Source: Synechococcaceae cyanobacterium SM2_3_2 | Lineage (GTDB): Bacteria > Cyanobacteriota > Cyanobacteriia > Thermostichales > Thermostichaceae | Assembly (NCBI GenBank): GCA_012031565.1 | Contig: JAAUUM010000011.1 | Location: 1 to 41,497 of the forward strand | Direction: 5' to 3' | Length of the DNA stretch: 41,497 bases | In this document: one piece after another, positions 8,918 to 15,740 of the stretch | How positions within the stretch are numbered: the first letter of the stretch is position 1 | Layout of the letters: each line of letters starts with the position of its first letter | Notes under the pieces: generated by a model | Database searches by the model: none | What the model was told of the DNA's origin: nothing | What the model saw: the letters and a program-made list of their open reading frames with translations, nothing else | Translations under genes and position numbers: made by a program

Positions 8918-9982
8918 CTAGATGCTAAAGATCTGGCCATCCACCAACAGATGAGTTATGCCTTTGCGCTTGAGCTGTGCTGAAGCCACCACTAGGGTTT
9001 GCCCTTGAAATTGGATGATGCGGTGGGGAGCATTGCCGTCTCGCTTACACATATCCGAAAAGCGGCGAGCCACCCGATGGCTATCAAAAATGGGCAGGGT
9101 TTTGGCCTTACGCAGCAGCTCCTCCGGGATCCCACTGTTGGAAAGAGCGGAGATATCAAGGGCGGTAAAGTCTTCTAGCGGGCGTGTGGTCAGTTCTTGA
9201 TGGCGATCGATCACCGCGAAACAGACGGGTGGATAGTCCAGATCCTCCAAAGGTAAAACCTGGAGCGCAGGGGTGGGATCTGGATCAAAATCATCTTCAT
9301 CAAGATCGTCGTCGTCATCGTCGAGATCGAGATCCTCATCATCTTCCTCACTCTCATCCCCTTGGGGATCAAAGTCGTCATTTTCAGGCACAGCTGATTC
9401 AGAAGAGTCCTCTAGATCAGCCTGGAGTTCTTGATCCTCGGGATCCGCCAAGGAGTCGTCATCCTCCTCTTCAAAATCCTCATCTTCATCGCCGTCATCA
9501 TCCCTATCTGTGTCGTCTTCATCTGTGTCATCTTCATCTGTGTCATCTTCAAACTCATCCTGGTCGGGATCCCCAGGGTAGGATCCATCCACCTCTGCTT
9601 CGGTCTGTGGCTCTTCTACAACAGATTCTATGACAGAGGAGTTGTCATCTTCAGCCGCTTGATCCATCAGGCTGAGTTGAGCCATTCCTGAGTCTGCTTG
9701 GGACGCATCGGCGCTGTCGCCAGATTCAGATAAAGATTCAGATAAAGATTCAGATAAAAAGTCAGCTTGCTCGACAGATGCTGAAGATCGGGCTGTGCCG
9801 CCTCGCCGTGACCGGACTAGAGCGCGATAGACATCCGCAGGGATCCCGTCTTTGAGGATGCGGGTGATGGTGCTGGCACTCACCCCAAACGAATCAGCCA
9901 GTGCCCCCGTTGTCACATCTGAGGTGCGGTACTGGCTCACAATTGCCTGTTGATCCTGCTCCGTGAGTTTGCTCCGAACCAT
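8918..9982 (-). CDS. HTH protein with long acidic linker and conserved C-terminal domain, function unknown
   Basis: A 354-residue protein in three parts. Residues about 1-60 form a Hin/resolvase-like helix-turn-helix (LTEQDQQAIVSQYRTSD, GALADSFGVSASTITRIL). About 75-235 is low complexity and extremely acidic, with Ser/Glu repeats (SESLSESLSES) and Asp/Glu repeats (DDTDEDDTDEDDTD) encoded by DNA tandem repeats. From about 245 there is a folded domain (YPPVCFAVIDRHQEL, IFDSHRVARRFSDMCKR, RIIQFQGQTLVVASAQLKRK). Similar HTH proteins are widespread in cyanobacteria and often labelled transposase or transcriptional regulator, but there is no transposase catalytic core and no flanking inverted repeats. 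A DNA-binding regulator is likely. Whether the acidic arm mimics DNA or binds protein is open. It is upstream of, and codirectional with, nirA. Confidence 0.8.
   Translation of the reverse strand: MVRSKLTEQDQQAIVSQYRTSDVTTGALADSFGVSASTITRILKDGIPADVYRALVRSRRGGTARSSASVEQADFLSESLSESLSESGDSADASQADSGMAQLSLMDQAAEDDNSSVIESVVEEPQTEAEVDGSYPGDPDQDEFEDDTDEDDTDEDDTDRDDDGDEDEDFEEEDDDSLADPEDQELQADLEDSSESAVPENDDFDPQGDESEEDDEDLDLDDDDDDLDEDDFDPDPTPALQVLPLEDLDYPPVCFAVIDRHQELTTRPLEDFTALDISALSNSGIPEELLRKAKTLPIFDSHRVARRFSDMCKRDGNAPHRIIQFQGQTLVVASAQLKRKGITHLLVDGQIFSI
9506..9550. repeat. Coding tandem repeat, 15-bp unit x3
   Basis: Three copies of ATCTGTGTC(G/A)TCTTC (9506-9520, 9521-9535, 9536-9550), encoding the DDTDE repeats of the acidic arm. 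The unit is a multiple of three, so copy-number change would keep frame. Confidence 0.93.
9722..9757. repeat. Coding tandem repeat, 12-bp unit x3
   Basis: Three perfect copies of AGATTCAGATAA, encoding the LSES repeats of the HTH protein, in frame. Confidence 0.93.
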
Positions 9983-10103
9983 GCTGATGCGCTGCCAAAA
10001 GTGAGCTATCCAGGATCCCAGTGTACAGCGCGGTTAGCGGTCTTGCGGATGAGATCTAGTCGGGGAGACCGCCAGGAGAGAGCCTAGTCCTCAATCCTGA
10101 CAC

Positions 10104-10523
10104 TCACCCTTGCTGCTCGGCAGCCGATGCGATTTTGTCGCCAAAGAGGGCTGCTGGTTCATACAGGAACTCAAACAAGTTGCCATCGGGATCCTTGCCA
10201 TAAAAGGAGGCGGTGCCATCGCGGTGGCCATGCAGTGCCCCCACCGTAATCCCAGCAGCTTTGAGGCGGGCATGTTCAGCTTCCAGATCGGCCAAATCCT
10301 CAAAGACAAAGCCAAAATGGGCTCCGGCAGATTTGTAGCCGGGGCCAAGTAGAGCCAGCCCATCCTGTCCTGCCTTCATATAGGCCCAGTCAGCATCTTG
10401 CCAGACATTGACCAGTCCCAATTGGCGATAAAACTCAATGGCGGCGGGAATATCGGCCACTCGCACGGCCACATGTCCCAATTGAGTGATCTTGCTGCGG
10501 GTTGAAGGAAGGGTGGTTTGCAT
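10104..10523 (-). CDS. VOC/glyoxalase-fold protein
   Basis: A 139-residue protein of the vicinal oxygen chelate superfamily. It shows the paired beta-alpha-beta-beta-beta modules: LGHVAVRVADIPAAIEFYRQLGL at the start, HFGFVFEDLADLEAEHARLKAAG in the second half and the closing signature YGKDPDGNLFEFLYEP. The likely metal ligands are His in LGHV, His in AHFGF and the final Glu of FEFLYE. Members include glyoxalase I, dioxygenases and fosfomycin-resistance-type enzymes, and the sequence alone does not choose a substrate. ATG 10523 is preferred over the codon at 10538 because homology begins shortly after it. It stands alone between the HTH gene and the ABC ATPase. Confidence 0.82.
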   Translation of the reverse strand: MQTTLPSTRSKITQLGHVAVRVADIPAAIEFYRQLGLVNVWQDADWAYMKAGQDGLALLGPGYKSAGAHFGFVFEDLADLEAEHARLKAAGITVGALHGHRDGTASFYGKDPDGNLFEFLYEPAALFGDKIASAAEQQG

Positions 10524-10621
10524 CACAAGCCTGTCCAAAAAACAGATTGAAAGTAAGCGGGATCCGCTTGAAAACCGGATCAGCCCTATTTTTAGTTTAG
10601 AGTCATCCTTTGGATCTGTTC

Positions 10622-10649
10622 TCCCTGGATTAGTGGATCCCTGGATTAG
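10622..10649. repeat. Direct repeat TCCCTGGATTAG x2
   Basis: Two perfect 12-bp copies (10622-10633, 10638-10649), period 16, in the spacer between the ABC ATPase and VOC genes. Confidence 0.9.
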
Positions 10650-10658
10650 GTGGCTGGA

Positions 10659-11774
10659 TCAAGCAATTCGGATATGAGAATCAGGATCAAAAAGGTGGGT
10701 GGCGTTGATATCCAGAGCCAGTTCCACCGTATCGCCCACCCGAATCCGGGTACGGGGATCCACCCGAGCCAAAAACTCCTGGGGGGGATCCGACGGGGTA
10801 TCCAGATAGAGAATGACCTCATGGCCCATCAGTTCAGCCACAGTGGCCTTGGCCTTGACCTGGGTCTGATGGATCCCAGCCGGGGTAAAGCCTGGATCAT
10901 GGAGATTTTCAGGCCGGATGCCAAAGATGACAGGGCGATTGAGATACTGCCGATAGGGGGCCACCCGTTCTTGCGGAATCGGCACCTTAAAGGATCCCAC
11001 ATCCACCATCAGCTCATAACCTGAGTCGCCGGGGATCAAACGGGCCTCGAAGAAGTTCATGGAGGGACTGCCGATGAAGCCTGCCACAAACCTATTGCTG
11101 GGGGTGTTGTAGAGATTTTGAGGCGTGTCGATCTGTTGCAGGTTGCCATCCTTCATCACCGCGATGCGAGTGCCCATCGTCATGGCCTCCACCTGGTCGT
11201 GGGTGACATAGATGAAGGTGGTGCCCAACTGACTGTGCAGCTTGCTGATCTCGGCCCGAGCCTGTACCCGCAGCTTGGCATCCAAATTGGAGAGAGGCTC
11301 ATCCATCAAAAATACAGCGGGATTACGCACGATGGCCCGCCCCACCGCCACCCGCTGCCGCTGACCACCCGAGAGCTGCTTGGGTCGCCGCGACAACAGA
11401 TGCTCAATGCCAAGCCGCTGGGCCGCTTCTTGAACGCGGGTATTGGTGTCAGTTTTGCTCATGCCTCGCAATTTGAGGCCAAAAGCCATATTTTCCGCCA
11501 CCGTCATGTGGGGATAGAGAGCATAGGACTGAAACACCATGGCGATGTCTCGATCCTTGGGTGGCACATTGTTGACCTGCCGATCGCCGATAAAGATGCC
11601 CCCTTTGCTGATCTCCTCTAGCCCCGCCAACATCCGCAGAGAGGTGGTCTTGCCGCAACCGGATGGCCCCACAAAAACCAAAAACTCGCCATCATGAATA
11701 CTGATACTGAGATCATTCACTGCGACTGTATCACCATACTGTTTAGTGACATGCTCGTAGGTCACACTGGCCAT
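10659..11774 (-). CDS. UgpC/MalK-type sugar or polyol ABC transporter ATP-binding protein
   Basis: A 371-residue ATPase of the CUT1 carbohydrate-importer class. Walker [10 protein letters not shown] lies at 36-44, the Q-loop reads [11 protein letters not shown], signature [15 protein letters not shown] and Walker [14 protein letters not shown] follow, and the H-loop is [11 protein letters not shown]. After about residue 240 comes the regulatory TOBE/OB region ([35 protein letters not shown]). It is closest to the cyanobacterial UgpC-like ATPase used for sugars, glycerol-3-phosphate or glucosylglycerol. No permease or binding-protein gene lies beside it, so it probably serves transporters encoded elsewhere, as is common for this family. 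GAGAGG lies upstream of the ATG. Confidence 0.92.
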   Translation of the reverse strand: MASVTYEHVTKQYGDTVAVNDLSISIHDGEFLVFVGPSGCGKTTSLRMLAGLEEISKGGIFIGDRQVNNVPPKDRDIAMVFQSYALYPHMTVAENMAFGLKLRGMSKTDTNTRVQEAAQRLGIEHLLSRRPKQLSGGQRQRVAVGRAIVRNPAVFLMDEPLSNLDAKLRVQARAEISKLHSQLGTTFIYVTHDQVEAMTMGTRIAVMKDGNLQQIDTPQNLYNTPSNRFVAGFIGSPSMNFFEARLIPGDSGYELMVDVGSFKVPIPQERVAPYRQYLNRPVIFGIRPENLHDPGFTPAGIHQTQVKAKATVAELMGHEVILYLDTPSDPPQEFLARVDPRTRIRVGDTVELALDINATHLFDPDSHIRIA

Positions 11775-11844
11775 TAGGGATACCTCTCAAATGGAATATG
11801 GGGGCTTAATATGGTTCTATCATCGGGCGGGATCGCTATCTGGC

Positions 11845-11874
11845 CTAAAAAAGATGTTGGTCTAAAAAAGATGT
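11845..11874. repeat. Direct repeat CTAAAAAAGATGT x2
   Basis: Two perfect 13-bp copies (11845-11857, 11862-11874), period 17. Confidence 0.9.
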
Positions 11875-11930
11875 CATTTTGGTAACATTTTGGAACTTTA
11901 ACACTCCTAGAGCAAACTGCAATCAAGCAA

Positions 11931-11954
11931 TTCAATCACTAGTTCAATCACTAG
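11931..11954. repeat. Perfect tandem TTCAATCACTAG x2
   Basis: Two abutting 12-bp copies (11931-11942, 11943-11954). Confidence 0.93.
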
Positions 11955-11965
11955 ATAGGCTAACG

Positions 11966-12009
11966 CTGCAAAGAACCCTGCAAAGAACGCTGCAAAGAAC
12001 CCTGCAAAG
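11966..12009. repeat. Tandem array CTGCAAAGAAC(C/G) x3.7
   Basis: Period 12; three full copies and a partial fourth. The variable last base alternates C, G, C. It lies about 60 bp before the DUF3119 ATG. Confidence 0.93.
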
Positions 12010-12069
12010 TTAGAGCCTCATACCAGAGCACTTTGTAGCCTGCCCTACCATCACAATCTTGAGTGACCC

Positions 12070-12528
12070 ATGCCCAAACCTCTCAGTTCCCACCATCCTG
12101 TACCCCCTGATCTGGCTGTGACCTTGGATCCTGACTATCGCTTGGCTGGAGCGATCACGGTGATGTCAATTCCCCTCAGCTTGCTATCCCCTTGGATGAC
12201 GGTGGTGATCATGGCTTTTGGCTGTTTTTTGATCACGCAAACGGCCACATTACGCCTGGTTTTTACACCAACATCTCTAGAGGTCTATCGAGCGGGATCC
12301 CAAATCCGAAATTTTCCCTATGGTGAGTGGACGAGCTGGAAGCTGTTTTACCCGTCAGTACCCATCTTGTTCTTTTTTCGAGAGGTCAAGAGCATTCACT
12401 TCTTGCCGATTTTATTCGCCCCGCAGCAGTTGCAATCCTGTCTGGAAACCTATGTGGGGGATCCTGGGTTGGCTCATCCTTTAACCTCTTCATCCCTTGA
12501 CCCAGACCCCTCAACCGCACCATCATGA
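12070..12528 (+). CDS. DUF3119 family membrane-associated protein
   Basis: A 152-residue protein conserved in cyanobacteria and plastid-bearing plants, function not established. A hydrophobic hairpin spans about residues 26-57 (MSIPLSLLSPWMTVVIMAFGC), followed by a PH-like beta-rich part with TLRLVFTPTSLEVYRAG, FPYGEWTSWKLFYPSVPILFFF and REVKSIHFLPILF, the phrases by which I recognise the family. Its TGA overlaps the ATG of the next gene (ATGA at 12525-12528), so the two are probably translationally coupled. The tail of about 20 residues is Pro/Ser/Asp rich and not conserved-looking. Confidence 0.8.
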   Translation: MPKPLSSHHPVPPDLAVTLDPDYRLAGAITVMSIPLSLLSPWMTVVIMAFGCFLITQTATLRLVFTPTSLEVYRAGSQIRNFPYGEWTSWKLFYPSVPILFFFREVKSIHFLPILFAPQQLQSCLETYVGDPGLAHPLTSSSLDPDPSTAPS

Positions 12529-13307
12529 CTGGATGGCACTGGCAGCAAGTGGGAACAGCACAATGGCTCACCTGTGAGCTTCTCTCTGATTGGCCACATG
12601 GATTTGGCTGTCGGCGAGATGGGGATCCCTTGCGTCCGCCAGAATTGGCCAGATATTTGGGCCTCGATGGCCAGCCCCATTGGGCCTATCAGGTGCATGG
12701 CAGCGGCTGGGACTGGGCAGATCCCGCTCAAACAGGATGTGAGGCAGCGGAGCGGTTGGTGGCGGATGCCGTGGTGACCGATGTGCCAGGAGATTCTGTC
12801 TGGGTCTGTACCGCTGATTGTGTGCCGATTATCGTCGTGGGTAGTTGGATAGAGGGAGAGTGGGTGGCGGCGATTCATGCGGGCTGGCGTGGCACAGCAG
12901 CGGGCATCCTGACGGAGGTGATCGGTCACTGGCTACAAAAAGGGATCCCGCCAACCTCAATTCGGGCAGCTTTAGGGCCGGCTATCTCTGGGTCTGCCTA
13001 CCAAGTCGGTGCCGATGTGGCGGCTCAGGTGCTCTCTACACTGGATCCAAAACACCATCAGGATCCTGGGCTGGTTATGTCCGATCCACAAGCTGGCAAG
13101 GTGCGGCTGGATGTCCGGCGGGCCAACGCCTTACAGTTGCAAGCCTTAGGGATCCCAGCAGCAAACATCAGCATTTGTCCTTACTGCACCTTTGAGGATC
13201 CCGAGGCTTTCTTTTCCTATCGACGAGATCATCACCGCCGCAAAAGTGATGTGCAATGGTCAGGGATTAGCCCCAGGCTCCCAGATATCCAGACACGCAT
13301 GGACTGA
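12525..13307 (+). CDS. pgeF: Multicopper-laccase-domain (YfiH/PgeF, LACC1-like) purine nucleoside enzyme
   Basis: Member of the YfiH/DUF152 family, formerly called polyphenol oxidase or laccase. Characterised members act on purine nucleosides (phosphorylase/deaminase) and help cell-wall precursor fidelity. The active-site motifs are all there: VHG, VCTADCVPI, AAIHAGWRGTAAGI and ALGPAIS, giving the His-Cys-His Zn site, plus the late ICPYCTFEDPEAFFSYRRD. At 260 residues it has the usual length. It overlaps the DUF3119 stop by 4 bp. purE follows 128 bp later on the same strand. Confidence 0.9.
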   Translation: MTGWHWQQVGTAQWLTCELLSDWPHGFGCRRDGDPLRPPELARYLGLDGQPHWAYQVHGSGWDWADPAQTGCEAAERLVADAVVTDVPGDSVWVCTADCVPIIVVGSWIEGEWVAAIHAGWRGTAAGILTEVIGHWLQKGIPPTSIRAALGPAISGSAYQVGADVAAQVLSTLDPKHHQDPGLVMSDPQAGKVRLDVRRANALQLQALGIPAANISICPYCTFEDPEAFFSYRRDHHRRKSDVQWSGISPRLPDIQTRMD

Positions 13308-13347
13308 TTCCAGAGCAGGTCAGGGTGAATGAAACATGGGCTTGATG

Positions 13348-13372
13348 GCCTCACGCAAACAGCGCCTCACGC
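13348..13372. repeat. Direct repeat GCCTCACGC x2
   Basis: Two 9-bp copies, period 16, in the pgeF-purE spacer. Confidence 0.75.
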
Positions 13373-13435
13373 GACTACTATATTTAATGTATTTAACTGA
13401 CTGTAATTGCTTCCTCATACTCTGGGTTTGACGCC

Positions 13436-13963
13436 ATGCCCTCTGCCTCCGCGCAAGTCGCCATCGTCATGGGCAGCGACTCAGATTTACCCACCCTGAT
13501 CGCCGCTGTCGAGATCCTCGAACAGTTCGGGATCCCTTATCAGACCCATATTCTCAGTGCCCATCGGACGCCGCAGGCAATGGTGAACTACGCCCAAGTA
13601 GCCCATACCCAAGGGATCCAGGTCATCATTGCGGGCGCAGGCGGTGCGGCTCATCTGCCAGGAATGGTGGCGGCCCTGACCCCTCTGCCTGTGATTGGGG
13701 TGCCGATCCCGACCCGCTATCTTCAGGGGGTGGATTCGCTGTACTCCATTGTGCAGATGCCCCGAGGGATCCCGGTGGCCACGGTGGCAATTGGCAATGC
13801 CCACAATGCTGGCCTGTTGGCGGTGCAGATCTTGGCAACACAAAACCCCGCCCTGCAAAGTCAAGTGTTGGCCTATCGAGAGACGATCAAGCAGCAGGTA
13901 GAAGATAAAGATGTCCGGCTTCAGGATCTCGGCCCCCAAGCCTATCTAGCGGCCCAATCCTAA
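13436..13963 (+). CDS. purE: N5-carboxyaminoimidazole ribonucleotide mutase PurE
   Basis: Class I PurE, which converts N5-CAIR to CAIR in purine synthesis. The 175-residue product has the nucleotide-binding start VAIVMGSDSDLPTL, the signature ILSAHRTPQAM with its catalytic His, and IIAGAGGAAHLPGMVAALTPLPVIGVP. The usual length is 160-180. It has its own 128-bp upstream spacer, AT-rich just before the gene, which probably carries its promoter. Downstream comes a convergent tRNA gene. Confidence 0.97.
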   Translation: MPSASAQVAIVMGSDSDLPTLIAAVEILEQFGIPYQTHILSAHRTPQAMVNYAQVAHTQGIQVIIAGAGGAAHLPGMVAALTPLPVIGVPIPTRYLQGVDSLYSIVQMPRGIPVATVAIGNAHNAGLLAVQILATQNPALQSQVLAYRETIKQQVEDKDVRLQDLGPQAYLAAQS

Positions 13964-14014
13964 GCTCCCAATACTAGACTAGGGATCCACCCTATTCAAG
14001 ATTCCTCAAACAAA

Positions 14015-14086
14015 CTCCCCGGGCAAGATTCGAACTTGCGACCAATCGATTAACAGTCGACCGCTCTACCACTGAGCTACCGAGGA
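14015..14086 (-). tRNA. trnN: tRNA-Asn (anticodon GTT)
   Basis: The minus strand folds as a full cloverleaf. The acceptor TCCTCGG pairs with CCGGGGA, the D-arm is GCTCAGTGGTAGAGC, the anticodon stem-loop is GTCGA-CTGTTAA-TCGAT with anticodon GTT, and the T-arm contains GTTCGAATC. The discriminator is G. No CCA is encoded. Length 72 nt. Confidence 0.97.
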
Positions 14087-14103
14087 TTGATAGCGCGTTA
14101 CCC

Positions 14104-14133
14104 ACTATAAGTCACTATTTCGCAGTCTGACAA
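14104..14133 (-). promoter_or_regulatory. Sigma-70-type promoter of tRNA-Asn
   Basis: Reading toward the tRNA: TTGTCA (complement of 14128-14133), 18-bp spacer, TATAGT (complement of 14104-14109). The -10 ends 18 bp before the tRNA 5' end. It is a near-consensus pair in a sensible position; activity is not tested. Confidence 0.7.
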
Positions 14134-14552
14134 GACTTCTTTGTCGAGAGAAAGAATTCCCTTGGTGCTGAGGCAAAGCAGAATGGTCAGGAACGCCAAT
14201 GAGATAGAGGGATCCCAGGCTGTATCTGAGTTTTTCCTGCATAACCCCTCAAAAAAAGGGCCTGCGCGTCACCACAGACCCTACACACAGACAAGACAAG
14301 AGGAAGACTTGATAAAAATCAAGCTCACTTGTTAACCCATCTGAATAGTATCTCTATTGAGATCTATTTGCAAGTAACTTGGGCTATCAATTTTTTTTAG
14401 ACCCAGATATTGAGACCAAATTGGGATCCCGATAGGTAGGCAGCGGCATTAAGTTCCCAACTACGAACAAAAGGCTTAAACTTTTTGTCTCATCTGCCCC
14501 CCAGATAGTTAAGGCTCCGCTAAGGAGCATGGGGCCGAGGATCAGCAGGAAA
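14134..14552. other. Spacer between tRNA-Asn promoter and SDR gene, no gene seen
   Basis: About 420 bp with lower GC than the flanks. It holds short perfect stem-loops: CTTGAT-AAAA-ATCAAG at about 14308-14323, ATCTG-CCCCC-AGAT near 14490 and GCTCC-GCTAA-GGAGC near 14512-14527. The last lies just after the end of the minus-strand SDR gene and may serve as its terminator, although it lacks a long T tract. A small RNA is possible, but no known family was recognised. Confidence 0.5.
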
Positions 14553-15374
14553 TTAGGCTGACCATGCCTCACGGAAATCCGCGTAGAGGGTCAGCCCACC
14601 GTCGATATAGAGGGTTTGGCCAGTGATATAGGCAGCTTCGTCAGAGGCCAAAAAGGCTGCTGCTGCCGCCATCTCAGCCGATGTACCCGCCCGTCCCAGT
14701 GGGATATGGCTTTCCACCACGGCTTTTTGCTCGGGATCCTCTACCCAAGCATCATTGATCGGGGTGATGGTGGCTCCAGGGGCGATGGCATTGACCCGGA
14801 TGCCCCGGTTGGCATATTCCAAAGCAAGCGAACGGGTTAAGTTACCCATTCCCCCTTTGCTGAGAGAATAAGTCAAGTAAGACGGACGAGGGATCCTTTC
14901 GTGAACACTGGAGACGTTGATGATCACCCCAGCCTTTTGGGGTAAAAACTGCTTGATAGCCTCACGGGCACACAAAAAGGATCCCCGCAGGTTGACATTG
15001 AGGATCCGGTCATACTCTTCGATGCTGATGTCATGGGCGGCGCACTCCGTCTGGATCCCAGCATTGTTGATCAAGATATCGATGCTGCCAAAACCAGTGA
15101 CGGTTTCCTCCACCATCTGGATCACATCTTCCTCTTGAGAGACATCCCCCTGAATCAGTCGGGATTTAACATGGCAGGATTCCACTTCCCCACAGACTTG
15201 CTGCATGATGGCGTCCTGAGTATCTGCCGCCTCTTCGGCACTTTTGCGATAGTTAATGCCAACATTGCAGCCCTCTTGGGCAAAACGGAGGGCGATGGCT
15301 TGCCCAATACCAGAGCTAGCTCCAGTCACCAGAACGTTCTTGCCAGCGAGATTACGGGAAATGGGAGGTTGCAT
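14553..15374 (-). CDS. Short-chain dehydrogenase/reductase, glucose 1-dehydrogenase-like
   Basis: A classical SDR of 273 residues. It has the Rossmann motif TGASSGIG near the start, the NNAG motif in DILINNAGIQ, an NVSSVHERIP catalytic Ser segment and the catalytic YxxxK as YSLSKGG, then the SDR phrase RVNAIAPGATITPIN and the C-terminal ITGQTLYIDGGLTLY. The pattern TPIN and the overall layout resemble bacterial glucose 1-dehydrogenases (NAD(P)-dependent oxidation of beta-D-glucose), but substrate specificity cannot be fixed from motifs. A single gene, divergent from the photolyase gene across a repeat-rich spacer. Confidence 0.88.
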   Translation of the reverse strand: MQPPISRNLAGKNVLVTGASSGIGQAIALRFAQEGCNVGINYRKSAEEAADTQDAIMQQVCGEVESCHVKSRLIQGDVSQEEDVIQMVEETVTGFGSIDILINNAGIQTECAAHDISIEEYDRILNVNLRGSFLCAREAIKQFLPQKAGVIINVSSVHERIPRPSYLTYSLSKGGMGNLTRSLALEYANRGIRVNAIAPGATITPINDAWVEDPEQKAVVESHIPLGRAGTSAEMAAAAAFLASDEAAYITGQTLYIDGGLTLYADFREAWSA

Positions 15375-15389
15375 AAGGATCCTTCAATG

Positions 15390-15418
15390 TATGAATAGTA
15401 GGGGTATGAATAGTAGGG
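15390..15418. repeat. Direct repeat TATGAATAGTAGGG x2
   Basis: Two perfect 14-bp copies (15390-15403, 15405-15418), period 15, just upstream of the SDR start. Confidence 0.93.
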
Positions 15419-15542
15419 ATAGGCAGCGGGGTTGGCATGAAATCCATCGCGGTCATCCCCCCTGCACTGTTTGACCATAACGTTCAGTCAAAACAACCGC
15501 CCTTGCAACCCGTGCTGACGCAAATCAGTGATGAAATCCCAG

Positions 15543-15610
15543 ATGCCAGAGACAACCTTATGCCAGAGACAACCTTATAGCAGAAACAACCTTATGCCAG
15601 AAACAACCCA
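15543..15610. repeat. Four-copy tandem array, 17-bp unit ATGCCAGAGACAACCTT
   Basis: Exact period 17: copies at 15543, 15560, 15577 and 15594. The first two are identical and the last two differ at one to three bases. Too short and without spacers, so not a CRISPR. Confidence 0.95.
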
Positions 15611-15740
15611 GACTCCAATCGCTAAGCTGAAATTCAATCTGAAACCACGATTGAACAGATAGGCGGCCCAATTTTGCCAATTGTTAAAATAAAGGATGGC
15701 TTTAGTCCACAGGATCCTGACTCTATTTTGGTTGGAGTTT

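Larger units (their letters stand above)
11775..12069. other. Divergent spacer packed with three separate tandem duplications
   Basis: About 295 bp between the divergent ABC ATPase and DUF3119 genes. No gene is seen. It must hold both promoters, but no confident -35/-10 pair is called. Three unrelated direct repeats occur in 165 bp (listed separately). Confidence 0.7.
15375..15740. other. Divergent spacer between SDR and photolyase genes, repeat-rich
   Basis: About 366 bp with two unrelated tandem duplications and no gene I can support. The segment 15650-15690 is AT-rich and a plausible promoter region for the photolyase gene, but no boxes are called. Confidence 0.6.

Noticed and set aside
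8918-9982. HTH gene as a transposase of an insertion sequence
   Set aside because: No DDE or serine/tyrosine catalytic core, no terminal inverted repeats and no target-site duplication around it.
15543-15610. Four-copy 17-bp repeat as a CRISPR array
   Set aside because: Copies abut with no spacers, the unit is too short, and no cas gene is in the window.
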